From positions 62,001 through 126,000 of the forward strand of contig CAXKVR010000051.1 in the NCBI GenBank assembly GCA_964058845.1: a stretch of DNA of 64,000 nucleotides, written 5' to 3'. The translations under genes were made by a program, and so were the position numbers. Shown in pieces: positions 34,095 through 46,450 of the stretch (position 1 is its first letter; each line of letters begins with the position of its first letter). The notes beneath the pieces were generated by a model, which saw only the letters and a list, made by a program, of their open reading frames with translations, ran no database searches and had not been told where the DNA came from. The DNA is from Carex sylvatica (taxonomy: Eukaryota; Streptophyta; Magnoliopsida; Poales; Cyperaceae).

Positions 34095-34512
34095 GGTTGG
34101 CTACTATGCTTATATAAGCATATCCTACATATGCTTATAACTCATTTTTGTGTTTTCAATGTCTAAATGGTCGATCTGAACCGTTAGATGTGATATATAT
34201 ATTGAAATGTGCTTGGAGACCAAATTTTACATTTTTCTGAATTTGTTTACTATTTATTAAGCCAATTTGAAAATCTCTGATCCAACGGTGGCTTCTGATT
34301 TTATTGTTTGTTAAGCCACCGTTGGATCAGCGATTTTCAAAGTGGCTTAATAAATAGTAAAAAATTCAGAAAAATGTAAAATTTGGTCTCCAAGAACATA
34401 TTAATATGGAGAACAAGATGAACGGTTCCGATCGACCATTTGGACATTGAAAACACAAAAATGAGTTATAAGCATATGTGGGGATATGTTTATATAAGCA
34501 TAGTAGCCAACC
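34095..34512. mobile_element. palindromic MITE A
   Basis: GGTTGGCTACTATGCTTATA on the left is inverted at the right (AAGCATAGTAGCCAACC). The arms contain the shared core TTGGAGACCAAATTTTA, TTACTATTTATTAAG and GATCCAACGGTGGCTT in inverted order. TA-rich DNA flanks it. There is no coding capacity; it is probably a Mutator-derived foldback MITE. Confidence 0.8.
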
Positions 34513-34524
34513 TTTATATATATA

Positions 34525-35350
34525 TACTAGCATCGTACCCGTGCGTTGCAACGGAAACAGATTATTTTATTATAAAATATTATAAAATGAAGAAGATCAA
34601 GCGTTTCATTATTTCATTATTTGCGTGACCTTTTTGAAATCAACTGTTCAAATACGTGCTGCACAAATCTCAAAGCAATAATAATACTGATACGATACGA
34701 ATACGGCGTTACGGTAATTTTTAGAAATGACGGATACGATACGGCTATTAATATATTTTTTTTATTATTTTATATATGATATTTATATAATTATAATTTA
34801 AATCAAATTTGTAGAGAAAAATAGTTAAATATTATATTTATCTACAACATAACACATGTGAACTCTAGTGTAGTGGTAAGAATTTTGACACTAACAAAAC
34901 TCAACTGGGTTCGAATCCCGCCTTCAGCAAAAAAAAAGGGTGCGCGGTCCACAGGCTTTATATAATTATAATTTAAATTAAATTTGTAGAGAAAAATAGT
35001 TAAATATTATATTTATCTACAAGATAACACATGTGAACTCTAGTGTAGTGGTAAGAATTTTGGCACCAACAGAACCCAACTGGGTTTGAATCCCGTCTTC
35101 AACAGAAAAAAAAGGGTGCGCGATGCACAGGCACGGTCCATAGGCTCCGTGCATGGTTCAGAGATGCGGTCCACGGGTGCAGCGCGCGGTCTATGGGCGC
35201 TGAGATCATATGTGGCACGAATCTCGTCTTCAGCAGAAAAAAAAGGGTGCGCGATGCACAGGCACGGTCCATAGGCTCCGTGCATGGTTCAGAGATGCGG
35301 TCCACGGGTGCAGCGCGCGGTCTATGGGCGCTGGGATCATATGTGGCACG
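34525..35350 (+). repeat. repeat unit with tRNA-derived promoter boxes and tandem duplications
   Basis: It starts at ACTAGCATCGTACCCGTGCG (34529). After a TACGG/GATACG-rich tract (about 34690-34750) come two tRNA-like blocks with RNA polymerase III boxes: A box TAGTGTAGTGG at 34868-34878 with B box GGTTCGAATCC at 34909-34919, and a second set at 35041-35051 and 35082-35092. A GC-rich 131-bp unit (GGGTGCGCGATGCACAGGC...) is then duplicated (about 35094-35350). A related unit lies inverted at 40479-41280. A SINE-like origin is likely; no full tRNA cloverleaf is present. Confidence 0.6.
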
Positions 35351-35497
35351 ACCAGTGTATGCTTAAGTGTTGAAGCTCATAATTTGGAAAATTCATCTAT
35401 GTGCAATCTGAAAATTCAACAGCTGAGCATCCTTTAAAAAAAAAATAGTAAATCAGGACCCTTGCATGATCTAGACATTAAGCTCCTTAATAAGGAG

Positions 35498-35538
<41 letters not shown>

Positions 35539-35557
35539 GTATAGAGAGAGAGAGAGA
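35351..35557. other. spacer ending in (AT)n(AG)n microsatellite
   Basis: The (AT)n run from about 35503 to 35537 and the GA run to about 35558 lead into MITE B. Confidence 0.7.
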
Positions 35558-35970
35558 GACTAATGTGCATTCGAATGTATATGGGCCGAAATACATACGG
35601 TTCATATTGTACTTTTCAAAATTCAAACGGTCGATCCAAACTGTTCATCTTGTTCTTCATATTAATATGTACTTGGAGACCAAATTTTAAATTTTTCTGA
35701 TTTGTTTTACTATTTATTAAGTGTTTTACAAAATTGTTGATCCAACGGTGGCTTAACAAAACAGTAAAATCAGCAGCCACCGTTGGATCAATAATTTTGT
35801 AAAATACTTAATAAATAGTAAAAAAATTTAGAAAAATGTAAAATTTGGTCTCCAAGCACATATTAATATGGAGAACAAGATGAACGGTTTGGATCGACCG
35901 TTTAAATTTTGAAAAGTTGAATTTAGACCGTATGTATTTCGGCCCATATACATTTGAATGCACATTAGTC
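35558..35970. mobile_element. palindromic MITE B
   Basis: GACTAATGTGCATTCGAATG is inverted at the right end (CATTTGAATGCACATTAGTC). It has the same inner core as MITE A (GGAGACCAAATTTTA, GATCCAACGGTGGCTT) but unrelated outer arms. Microsatellites (GA)n(TA)n extend the inverted symmetry on both sides. Confidence 0.85.
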
Positions 35971-35971
35971 A

Positions 35972-36027
<56 letters not shown>
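35971..36027. repeat. (CT)n(AT)n(AG)n microsatellite between MITEs B and C
   Basis: A single tract serves as the right flank of MITE B and the left flank of MITE C. Confidence 0.9.
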
Positions 36028-36028
<1 letters not shown>

Positions 36029-36447
36029 TAGGCTAATATACAATCGATTGTTCCTAGCCTCCCGTGCAACCAAGTCGTTTTCCGATTTTTAAAGTCCAAA
36101 TGATCGATCCAAACCGTTAGATGTCATCTCCATATTAAAATCTGCTAGGAGACCAAATTTTATATTTTTTGGAATTTTTTTACTATTTATTAAGCCACTT
36201 TGAAAATTGCTGATCCAACGGTGGCTTACCAAACAGTAAAAATCAGAAGCTACCGTTGGATCAGCGATTTTCAAAGTAACTTAATAAATAGTAAAAAAAT
36301 TTCAAAAAATATAAAATTTGGTCTCCTAGCAGATTTTAATATGGAGATGACATCTAACGGTTTGGATCGATCATTTGGACTTTAAAAATCGGAAAACGAC
36401 TTGGTTGTACGGGAGGCTAGGAACAATCGATTGTATATTAGCCTATC
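36028..36447. mobile_element. palindromic MITE C
   Basis: GATAGGCTAATATACAATCG is inverted at the right end. The outer arm (TTCCTAGCCTCCCGTGCAAC) is shared with the MITE at 56624, and the inner core is shared with MITEs A and B. Arms are close to 190 bp with few mismatches. Confidence 0.88.
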
Positions 36448-37059
36448 TCTATATATATATATATTATTAAAGAGTTATGGTACACTCCAACATCAATTAG
36501 ATGTTATTTTTACAATTGGATATTTGTCTCTTTGAAGAGATGAGAGAATTTGTACCAATACATTAAGTCTGCAGTTTTCTTTCCAATTTATTATATATTG
36601 GAATAGGTCTTATTCGTGTTTCGTGGATATAGTTATCAAAATTTATGTAGGATTGACACCGGCAATATCAACTCGTTGTGATCGTGATGTTAACATGCTT
36701 TAATTAAAAGAATAATTAGTTGCATTTTTACTCGCAATTATTTTCACTAAAGATCAATTTATCTCAATGCTTTATGTTCATTTTTATTATTTTCGAAGGC
36801 GGACCTCAATGCTTCATGTTTAGAGTTGAGGATTAATTATTCAGTAAATCAGAAAAAAAAATTATGCTATTTAAAATGGTATTTTACAAATTAGTTGCAG
36901 GAACTTACTTTCAAATGGACTATTTTTAAAAAAAATTTATATATTAGAGAAAAACAATCATATTATTATTTATTTTATCAGTACTGTTGTGAACTATAAT
37001 TACACAAATTTTGTTAGGATTAAAAAGGATTAAAGTCAGGAGTTGCATAGCATTAAATT
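36448..37059. other. intergenic DNA, nothing recognised
   Basis: AT-rich, no supported feature beyond a short (TA)n next to MITE C. Confidence 0.5.
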
Positions 37060-37400
37060 GATGTAGGTATATACCAACCAATAGAGAGATGATACATCAG
37101 CATTTACGATGCATATATGGTGCGCTGGATCTATCTTATACAATAAAATAACATCAACGTCAACCACATTGGAATATTGATTGCCTTTTGCACCAATTAA
37201 TAATTCAATCAATCATGCATTGTATAATAACATAACATGAAGCGATGAGCAGAGCCAAAGGTGATGGTCCAAAAAAGCTACATACATATATATATATATA
37301 TATAGCAAAGATTTTCAGGTGATTATATATGTTTGGTTATATTATTGCTGCTTTTTATCATCATAGCTAGCCACATGTCAATCATCTAAAGTCATAAATC
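37060..37400 (+). repeat. diverged duplicated segment, copy 2 (empty LINE site)
   Basis: Co-linear with 5340-5596 plus 9767-9830. Here the position of the LINE is unoccupied: after GGTGATGGTCCA and a (TA)n expansion, AGCAAAGATTTTCAGGTGATTA corresponds to the joined flanks GGCAAAGGT and TGTTAGGTGATCA of copy 1. Confidence 0.55.
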
Positions 37401-38280
37401 AACACGTTAGGAAGCTATATATTATTTACACAATCTTGTACAGAAGTTCATGTCTGCCATAATTTTCATCGTGGGGCCATGCCCATGCATGTGAGTATTG
37501 ACATCTATTTGGTTGTTAGCATAATTTGGTATAGATAATAAATTTGTACTTAACAATTATGACAATCGTGACAATTGGAAAGGTAATAGGCATGCATAAG
37601 CATGATACATCATGTCTATACAAAGTTAAAATATATATATATATATATATATGTGTAAGTTTTATTATTCACTAATAATTAACAAATTTATAATTAGACG
37701 TTCATAGTATCATATTTAGCAATATTTGAGGGATATCAAATAAAATTTAAATTGCATAAAATTTGATGTACAAATAGATCGCTAGTTGTTAAGGGGAATT
37801 TCTGTTAACTTATATATGGACCTCTAGTAGTTATTTAAATCATTTGCGCAACTTGCCTCTCCATTTTCCAATCTAACTAAGATTAAATTTAGAATACTTG
37901 GTGATGAGTGCAAATTAGGTATACTTTTACCTAGGATTTTGTATCGATAACTTGACTAATTTTCATGCATATATATAGGTTATTTAGTTTAATTTAGCTT
38001 AGAAATACATCAAGAACCAAGTTACTGTCGTTTGCTCATCTTATTTGTAGTTTTGGAGCATTTGCAAGCTTTGGAATAGTCTCTGGGGCACTTGGTGTGA
38101 CCGTATCCACTTTGGAAGAAGCCTCATACAAGAAAAAGATAATTTCCTGCAAAAGTCAATTTATATTACAGAAAATAATATATCTTCTCGCAAGCTTTCC
38201 AAAAAGTGGTAGAACACTGAAAATGGAGCTACGGACAAAGAGTTATGTCCATTTGAAGTTCAGTTCATAGCCCAGTCAGA

Positions 38281-38390
38281 GGCTCTATACGGCCGGCCTA
38301 CAGTGCGGCTTGGCCAATCCGCACAGCTCACAGTGCGGAAATCCGTGCGGCCACCCCTGCCCGCACCCCTGCCCGCACAATCCAAATGCA
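38281..38390. repeat. GTGCGG...CCGCAC palindrome cluster in solo LTR
   Basis: It contains GTGCGG-N10-CCGCAC and further GTGCGG / CCGCAC half-sites in about 110 bp, sharply GC-rich against AT-rich surroundings. Confidence 0.8.
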
Positions 38391-38648
38391 GAAATCCCAG
38401 CTTTCGACATCTTTTCGTATTTTGGCCATATCTGGGTCATACGAACTCCGTTTTAAGCAAATAAAAGCTTGCTTAAAAGAGGACAGCGAGATCTATAATT
38501 ATAGGAAGGTTATAAATCAGAATTTGTGATGCCCAGGTCACAGAAATTCTTTTAGTAAGCCATCACCTGATATCTATTGCCATATCTCATGAGATCTTGA
38601 TTGATTCACCTTCCATCATTGGTTGCTTCTTTCCTAAGTCACAAATAG

Positions 38649-38656
38649 CTATAAAT
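38649..38656 (+). promoter_or_regulatory. LTR TATA box
   Basis: CTATAAAT about 260 bp downstream of the palindrome cluster, followed by leader-like sequence. Confidence 0.5.
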
Positions 38657-39826
38657 GAAGGGGAGGCAGCAGGAAGAAGGGCATCTCTCATTTGGGGAAG
38701 ACATCTCACACACCACCATTCTCTCCATAGAAACCCTAATCAATCTCTCAATCCATCTCATATCTCAAGTGAATCAAAGGCGCGAAGGATTGAAGAACTT
38801 GGCGGATCTCGAGGAGCTTGCAAGGAAGAACTGAGGCATAACTTGGGAATTGGTGTATTCTATTTCTCTTGTTATTTTTTTTATTTTACTTGTATGAATT
38901 CTTTGTTTTCTATCATGGATGTTATTATTTTTGCACCCATGAGAGGCTAATTTTCTCTCTAATGGCTTAGGTTGTAGCATGAACTTTTGTTAGTTTATTT
39001 ACTTGGATGTTCTTTTTATAATTATTGTTTTGACTTGATCTTTGGTTCTATTTTATATTTGTGAGTCATGCATGAATGTGTTTTTGCTAACCAGACCTTG
39101 CGGGGGTAGTGACAGTACCCCTTGTCTTTATGGTGACCTTAGAAGAAATACATTCATTGCACACAAATCATTTTAGGGATAATAGATTTAGATGGACCAA
39201 GTCAAGTCTACCCCGGATTCATAGAATTAAAGGTTCGATATGGAACGCTTTGGGAAACCAAATATTATTACATACGTTAATCGGAAGTTCACTGAATACA
39301 GTACCAATTAGTAAAAGTAGATGACTTCAAATAAAGAACTCAAATAGATAGTGACAGCCTAGGCTGGTGGTATATTAATGTGGAGACATGAAATTATGAA
39401 TGGTAATGTTAGGAGGTAAATAAACCAATCTCTATCAAGACATAACATGAATTTAAAGAACTCCAAAAGTAAATAGATTAGCCAAGTGATTGTAGACCAA
39501 AAGCTCTTAGACTTTGTTATCTTGATTCACAAACACCTCTTTATTTGCATTTGATTTAATTTTTTATTACAAACCAACTGTTTTGAGTATTGAACCCACA
39601 TTTAGTTACTTGCAACAAAATCCTCCTTTTTATTACTTGCAATTTATTTAGTTTTAATTTAGTTTAAATAAAATTTACAATTGCCTTAGTCTTTGAATCG
39701 ATATCTCATTACTACAATGATAGATTGTACGCTTGCAATTGATCTACTTTGTATTTTTAGATTTATAAATTTAAAACATTTATGTAATAATTAGTCAAAA
39801 AATAAATACTCTTAAAATTCACAACA

Positions 39827-40478
39827 CCTGAGTATTAAAAAAAATTAAATCTATAAAGATATACAATATCACCGTCATTACCCGTACAACTTACAAGTGG
39901 CACCATAATTTTGACCTCTTGAATTCTTTAGTGGAAATCTAACCAGATCGTTTAAAATCATTTCCGAACATTCTAGAAACTTTTAGATTCCCTTGGTGCA
40001 ACGTGGAGAGAGATAACAGCTTCAGGCCCCACCGCATGTAAAATTTTATCTTCTATGCCCAGATGTTCTAAAGGATTAGGTAGAACCTAGGTTGAGAAAC
40101 AAAATTGAGAACACTTATTAGTTATTACGCTATGTTTGTGATGCAAGTGTATTGTTTAGTCCATTTTTATTGAAAATAACATAATTTTTTTATTATAGAT
40201 CTAGCGGTGTATTTAAAATACATTTTCTAAAACATCTTTACTTAATTATCATGTTGCATATTAATTAAACTTGGTTTATTTATGATAGTAAACACGATAT
40301 TTAGATAAAGTTTTGCAACTTATAATATAATATTAGATAAGACACATCGATTTTATTTATCACTTTAATATAACATATTAGTGTAACTTAAAAGCATTTA
40401 AACTCTATACAAAAGTTACATGGAATATTTCACACTGCATCCCGATTTTTTTTTTTTTTTAAAGTTACTGCCAACAAT
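39827..40478. other. intergenic DNA, nothing recognised
   Basis: AT-rich, no supported feature. Confidence 0.5.
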
Positions 40479-41280
40479 CTCGTAATGGGCCCACCTATGT
40501 TACCCTGACACTCATAGAAAACCATTGTACATGTGTCCAATACGTATCCAACACTGACACATCTCTGATACGGCCACGATACGTATCAGACACGCCAGAT
40601 GGCGTGTCAACTTACGTGGCGTATCCTTAATCACTTGATACGGTCTCCGATAAGGCCCTGACACTTCTGGATAAGTTCGATACGGCCCTGACACTTCTGG
40701 ATCTCGTAATGGGCCCACCTATTTTACCCTAACACTCATAGAAAGCCATTGTACCCGTGTCCAATATGTATCTGACACCGACACATCTCTGATACGGCCA
40801 CGATATGTATCAGACACGCCAGCTGGCGTGTCAACTTACGTGGCATATCCTTAATCACTTGATACGGTCTCCGATAAGGCCCTGACACTTCTGGATACGT
40901 TCGATACGGCCCTGACACTTCTGGATACGTCCACAGGAGCTGGATATGTCTGTAGACCGCGCATGGACCGCGCCAAAAAATGGGTTTTTTTTTGCACCTG
41001 ACAAGATTCGAACCCTGGAGGAGACCTTTGAAGGCATACAACACAACCACTACACTAGAACAACTTTTATGTTTAATTCTAGTTGCTATTATATTTAATG
41101 TATACCTAGAAATTTTTATATTTAATTTATATAATACAAGTGGTAAATTAATAATATAATTAAAATAATAAATATATAATAGCCGTATCGTGTCCTCTAT
41201 TTTTGAGAATTGCCGTATCGCTGTACTCGTATCGTGTCCGACACGATATCCGTACCCGTATCTATGCAACATAGGGCCCC
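40479..41280 (-). repeat. inverted relative of the 34525 repeat, with 224-bp tandem duplication and tRNA-like boxes
   Basis: CTCGTAATGGGCCCACCTAT recurs at 40479 and 40703, giving two 224-bp units rich in GATACGG and GTGTCAGG words. On the minus strand an A box (CCACTACACTA complement, 41047-41057) and a B box (AGATTCGAACCC complement, near 41004-41015) form a tRNA-like head. It is followed by the same GTATCG/TACGG tract as in the copy at 34690-34750. No protein-coding gene is credible here. Confidence 0.6.
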
Positions 41281-41339
41281 ACAGATGGAAATTTTCAGTT
41301 TTTGGCACTTTTTTAAGAGAGACCATGTGATGCCGTGAT

Positions 41340-42168
41340 TAGGGCTGGAAAAAAAATTCGTAGTTCATGATTCTATTCGGGTTTGATTCGAGTTTAATTC
41401 GATTCGAAATAGGTTCGAATTAAAACGAACCAAACCAGGTTCGGTTCGAAATTAATTTAAACTAAACTCAAACCTAGCCTGGTTCGATCGAAATGGGTTC
41501 GCAAACTTTTATGGTTCGAATCTCATAATAACATCGGCTGTTCATTTACCTGATAAAATTAAAATTCAAGATAGAGAATTATAATTTAACTTAGCTGACG
41601 CTCCATCGCTCTCAAATCTCAATAACCTAGTTCTCTCTCCGCCTCTCCCTAACTCACTCTTTCTCTCGCTCTAAAACCTAGCCGACGCTCTCGGCGACTG
41701 GCTGTCTCTCCTCTCTTTTCGGCCGTCTCTCCTCTGCATTCTCTACCTTTTGGAGTCTCACTTCATTAGATAGTCCGATCGAGGGTTTGATCGAGTGAAT
41801 ACTCGAGGTACAATTACTTGTTTTACTGCATATTTCAGTTATTGTACTTAATTCTCTTTTTACGATTATTTGTTGTGATGTATTTTTTCATGAATAATTT
41901 TTCAACTTAAAAACACTCATTTTATACCGGTAAAAGAAAGCCATGTGAATTTTGTCCCACGAGAAAAAATTAATGTATAAACTACCAGTATAACTAGAGC
42001 TGCTAAAAAATAATTTAGTCCGTGATTCAATTCAGGTTCGATTCGAAAAATGTATAGTTCGCAATTAATTCGATTTGAAATGAATCAAACCAGGTTCGGT
42101 TTGAATCTAATTCAAACCAAACTCAAACCTAGAATAAATTTGATTCGGTTCGATTCGTTGCCACCCTA
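41340..42168. mobile_element. non-autonomous hAT-type element
   Basis: The ends are TAGGGCTGG and CCACCCTA. The 8-bp duplication GCCGTGAT flanks it exactly (41332-41339, 42169-42176). Subterminal regions are crowded with GGTTCG / CGAACC words in both orientations. No transposase is present. Its right end is about 205 bp upstream of the TATA box of the SPP-like gene. Confidence 0.85.
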
Positions 42169-42373
42169 GCCGTGATGGACAGCGATAAACTTTTTTTTTG
42201 TAAAAAACACATTTAATTCGTGAAATATGTTAAATGCGCGAATAATTCGTGAATAGAACATTTAATTCGCGAACTATCATATTATACGCGGATTGATACG
42301 TTAATGGCTCAAAAACGTTTAATTGGCGAATGAAAGGCGAACGTTGTTACTATGAACTTGTATGTACTAGTCC

Positions 42374-42380
42374 TATAAAA
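42374..42380 (+). promoter_or_regulatory. TATA box of the SPP-like gene
   Basis: TATAAAA in CCTATAAAATGCTCC, 85 bases upstream of the first ATG (42465). This supports transcription starting shortly before that ATG and hence an unspliced 5' leader. Confidence 0.6.
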
Positions 42381-42464
42381 TGCTCCACTGCACAGATGAA
42401 CGCATAAGTCGTACCACAACTGATTTGTTTCTAATTTACTTGTTGCGTTAACCATATCTAGAAG

Positions 42465-45400
42465 ATGGGAACAATGTGCCAGCTCTATTCCCGCCTTATG
42501 CGCGCATCGAATCAGTTTATTCCCCCACCATTTTTAATTATTTATCCTACTCAAAATTGGCACTGTTTTTCAACCAATCAAAAAGCGCCTGGGACCAAAT
42601 CATCTCTCTATGTCACTCGCAAACAAACTACAAGAAGAGTTGGCGTAACTCGGACACAAGGTGAATCTCGTCTTATGATTGTCTCAGACCTTGATCATAC
42701 CATGGTGGGCTAACTTGAATTTTTTTTTTTTATTTGTATCTTTTATTTTATCATTGATCACCAATTGATTGGATTTTGTCTCAGTTTGTGCAAGCCAAAT
42801 GAAACCTTTATTATGGTGACTGTACTGGTACAAAACTTAATTGGTAACACTTGGAACAGTACCCAGTTTCAGAACCAGTACACTACCATGATTATTGGGA
42901 TCATAGTGTAAATATCATAACTACAAAATTTGGTTTGATTTTGCAATATAAGAGACTGTAATGTCTGTACTATGCAAGGAAGTCAAACATGTCTTGTTGT
43001 TGCAACTTACATCTAAAAGATTTGTTTTATTAGTAAATATAGCCAACATTGAAAGCTACTTAAGTTAAATCATAGAATGAATATGTTATCCTTCACATTT
43101 TCACATTTTTTTTAATTGATTGCATAATAACCCTATTGCATGATTTTAAAAATGAATATCTTTATATGCTTGGGTTGCTCTTGTAGTTTAGATGGAGCTC
43201 AGAAAAAGAGCAAAGGCTAACATTTTTCATAATAAATTTTGACATTATATTTGTTCCAACAGGTGAGTGATCTTCGCAAATAATACTTGGAAGTTTAGTG
43301 TTTTAGGAAGTCTTAAATTCTTAATGCCCCTTGTTTGCAGGCACTCAATTACTTATCCATACGTGCAATAATATTATAATTTTATTTGAACATAGGGGCC
43401 TGATGGGATTTGAACTTGAAACTTCACCTAGACACCATGTTAGCTAACGAGATGTTAATAAAACCTTTCAAGCAGTTACTTATATCTTATTTCTCTGACA
43501 GGTCGACCATCACGACCCAGAAAATACCTCCCTCCTGAAATTCAACGCCTTGTGGGAATCAACCTACAAGCATGACTCGATCTTGGTTTTCTCCACTGGG
43601 AGGTCGCCAACCCTCTACAATGAGCTGAGAAAGGAGAAACCCTTACTCACGCCCGACATCACCATCATGTCAGTCGGCACTGAGATAACCTATGGGGAAG
43701 CAATGGTGCCTGATGAGGGATGGGCCGAGATTTTGAGCCAAAAATGGGATAGGAATGTTGTTCTAGAGGAGACTGCTAAGTTTTCTGAGCTCAAGTTGCA
43801 GGTTATATTTTTGGCTAACTACACTTTCAGGTTATATTTTTGGCTAACTATACAAATGTGGTTTTGGAGTAGTAGTTTATTATTGATGTGCTATAACACA
43901 GGCTGAGACTGAGCAGCGTCCGCACAAAATTAGCTTCTACGTCCCCAAGGAGAAGGCGCAGGAAATAACAAAAGCCCTTTCGGCACGTTTGGAAGAACGG
44001 GAGGTATGGTTAACTATTCACAAATGATCTGTATTACATTTCATATATTTCGGAATTGTGCTTTTGCATATGTGTGCCGAACAAATGTGCTTATCCCAAA
44101 AGAAGATTGAATTTTACCTCGTATAAAGTTCATTACAATTTTTTCCACAGATGTTGAAACCACTTGCTTAAGCAGTGATATGATCCTAAATATTGTCTAA
44201 TTAGCTTCTTTCTAGGGAACTCACTTTGATAAAAAACTGTAATGCCTCTGTTTAGACAGCAATTAGCTTGGAGGATAAATTTAATTAAGACATAAGTCGA
44301 GATTGTGTGATTTGCAAAGATTGGGACCCATCCAAATGTAATTGGAAATATTTTAATGTCATTTAAGTGAAATTCTCCTTTTTTTGTTATTATTGATTTG
44401 TTTGTTATTTATCATTTTAGACAGTTGGATGTGAAAATCATCTATAGTGGTGGAATGGATCTCGACTTGTTGCCACAAGGTGCAGGAAAAGGACAGGCTC
44501 TTGCCTATCTACTGAAGAAATTCAACTCAATTGGGAAACCTCCAAAGAACACACTTGTGTGTGGTGATTCTGGCAACGATGCAGAATTGTTTAGCATTGA
44601 AGGTGTCTACGGTGTCATGGTAAGTCTAAAATAAAGTGATCATGTTTCCTTCTTTTAAACCAAGATGCAGTACCAATTTCATGCAGAGACCTTCAGAATT
44701 TTGGATTGCCTTCGTATGTACCAGCTGGTATGGCATCTGTACTGGTTATATCAAGCCTTTAAGTTTTCTCCTTTATTACTTTTTTTTTTGTTGGCTTGTG
44801 TTTATATGTCAAACTTTTACATCTGAAGGTTAGTTTCAACTAAATTGACTCATATTAGGGCTTATTAAGGCATTGTTGCTCTCTAAAGAGTAAATCTGAC
44901 CTGAGGCATCATTATTGAATCGACATTTAGTTGAGGTTTTACTATTAGAAGGCTTAATCTTGGTTAACTGCAGAATTGGTGGTGCTACCATATCATTGGT
45001 ACAAAATCCCAAAACATAATTGCACCCAAAAGCATCAATAGTGAAGCATGAAAAAACTCATCAGTATGTAATACTGTTGAAGTGGACTCGGATCCTGATC
45101 CATTTTATCAATAAAAAAAAGGAAAAAGAGGTGAAGTATCCAGTTCTATTAGATTTGTTCTACACTTCTACTCATGTACTGACAAACACATATAGTCTGA
45201 GCAATGCTGCAATAGATGATAGTGCTTGTTAAGTAGTAGAAGTGAGAAATTTTGCCAATTGTACCCAATGTCTTGTTATACTTGCAAAAAGGACTGTACA
45301 GCTTATTCATTATAATATCAACACCTATCCCATAAATTAAGATGATGGAAGGTGTGTTTTCCTTAATTTACACTTTCCATGCTGCTGGAAATTTTTCTCA

Positions 45401-45753
45401 ACTACTAAGCTGAACTTCAAAAAATAAGACAAGTACTAAGCTGGGAATTATTACACTTTCCATGCTAATATAACAAACTTTGTTTGTTATTTTCAATTAT
45501 GGTCAATTTTTTTTATTTTAACAAAGCAAGTCTAACGTGTGTAAAGGGAGAAAAAAGGGACTACAGAAAAATTATGTTTCATCATATAATATATTTTTCT
45601 TTCCCATGGCTGTAGGTTAGCAATGCCCAGGAGGAGTTACTACAGTGGTACGAACAAAATGCAAAAGGCAACCCCAAGGTAATTCATGCTAGCCAGAGGT
45701 GTGCTGGAGGAATCATAGAAGCTATTCAACACTTCAACCTGGGCTCTGCCTAA
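42465..45753 (+). CDS. SPP: sucrose-phosphate phosphatase-like protein, catalytic core only
   Basis: SPP hydrolyses sucrose-6F-phosphate to sucrose in the last step of sucrose synthesis. Exons 42465-42704, 43502-43801, 43902-44003, 44425-44619 and 45616-45753 give 324 residues. All HAD phosphatase motifs are present: DLDHT at 75-79, STGRS at 111-115, Lys 236 in GAGKGQAL, and GDSGND at 261-266. Two departures from the family (about 420 residues) stand out. The protein stops at HFNLGSA, where the plant C-terminal S6PP_C domain should begin. It also has about 65 extra N-terminal residues rich in Ser, Thr, Arg and Lys with no acidic residue before Glu 66, resembling an organelle transit peptide. 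The frame is clean. It may be a functional small phosphatase or an early pseudogene. Confidence 0.85.
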
Positions 45754-46450
45754 AGTTAACTTGTATATGAATTTATTAGTGGCATTTACCAGTATCATTG
45801 CCTTGTATAATAAATCAGGAAAATACTTGAATATATAGTATGAGCATATTACACTGATTCAACTTGTATCTGGTATATACCAGATGCAAAGGACTATTTG
45901 AATGCAGATTTTGATCTTCACTAGACCTTCCAAAAGCTTACTCAAGTTTAGTTTTGTATCTTACTATGTACTTTGTATTTACTATTTTTAAAAGTCAGTC
46001 AAGAGCTTATCTAATGATACATCTGGAATAATTCAGAATAATTTGTTTTCCCCAAAAAATCATGATATTATTTCTTAATTAATATGGTTGAGATCTATAA
46101 TCATTGTTTGTGTCTGTAGCTTATACTTAAATAGAGTTGTCAGGTTCTTATATCAAGATCTTAGGCACAAACCATCTTGGTTTTCTTCATGTATCAGTTT
46201 TCACATGTTCTGATTAGTAAAAGGAAAGAATAAATATATCAATGGAATAATTTATTCTATATTGAAAGTGAGTATATGTTTTAATTGGATCTTTTTTTTT
46301 ATCAAATTCATTTTTTGAAACGTTATATGTGGCTCTTATCATGGATCACTATTAATTTTTCTTCAGTATTTCTCGTACAATGTTATGACGCTAAATGCTG
46401 AGAGTAACAACTGTGATACGAATTCCCTGAGTAGGCGGTGAGCTTTCTGG
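45754..46450. other. 3' flank of the SPP-like gene
   Basis: I looked here for the missing C-terminal SPP exons and found none. The region is AT-rich and otherwise featureless. Confidence 0.5.

Larger units (their letters stand above)
37902..39826 (+). mobile_element. solo LTR of Athila-like lineage
   Basis: It starts TGATGAGTGC and ends near ACAACA. Near its right end it carries the block GATTGTACGCTTGCAATTG next to ATCGATATC, the inverse of the block in the Athila LTR, so it is in plus orientation. A GC-rich palindrome cluster (38281-38390) lies upstream of a TATA box (38649). No internal retrotransposon coding is present. Flanks CTTGG and CCTGA do not match well, so the exact ends are uncertain. 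Confidence 0.65.

Noticed and set aside
34868..34940. A tRNA gene
   Set aside because: A and B boxes are present but no acceptor stem or cloverleaf can be drawn; better explained as a tRNA-derived repeat head.
37895..39830. A perfect target duplication for the first solo LTR
   Set aside because: Flanks CTTGG and CCTGA match at only three of five bases, so the insertion borders are left uncertain.
40736..41326. 196-codon minus-strand ORF
   Set aside because: It runs across tandem repeats and a tRNA-like block; the repeated VSGPYR peptide comes from the 224-bp duplication and has no domain.
43385..43450. SINE head in intron 1 of the SPP-like gene
   Set aside because: The minus strand has AGTTCAAATCCC like a B box, but no convincing A box, tail or target duplication.
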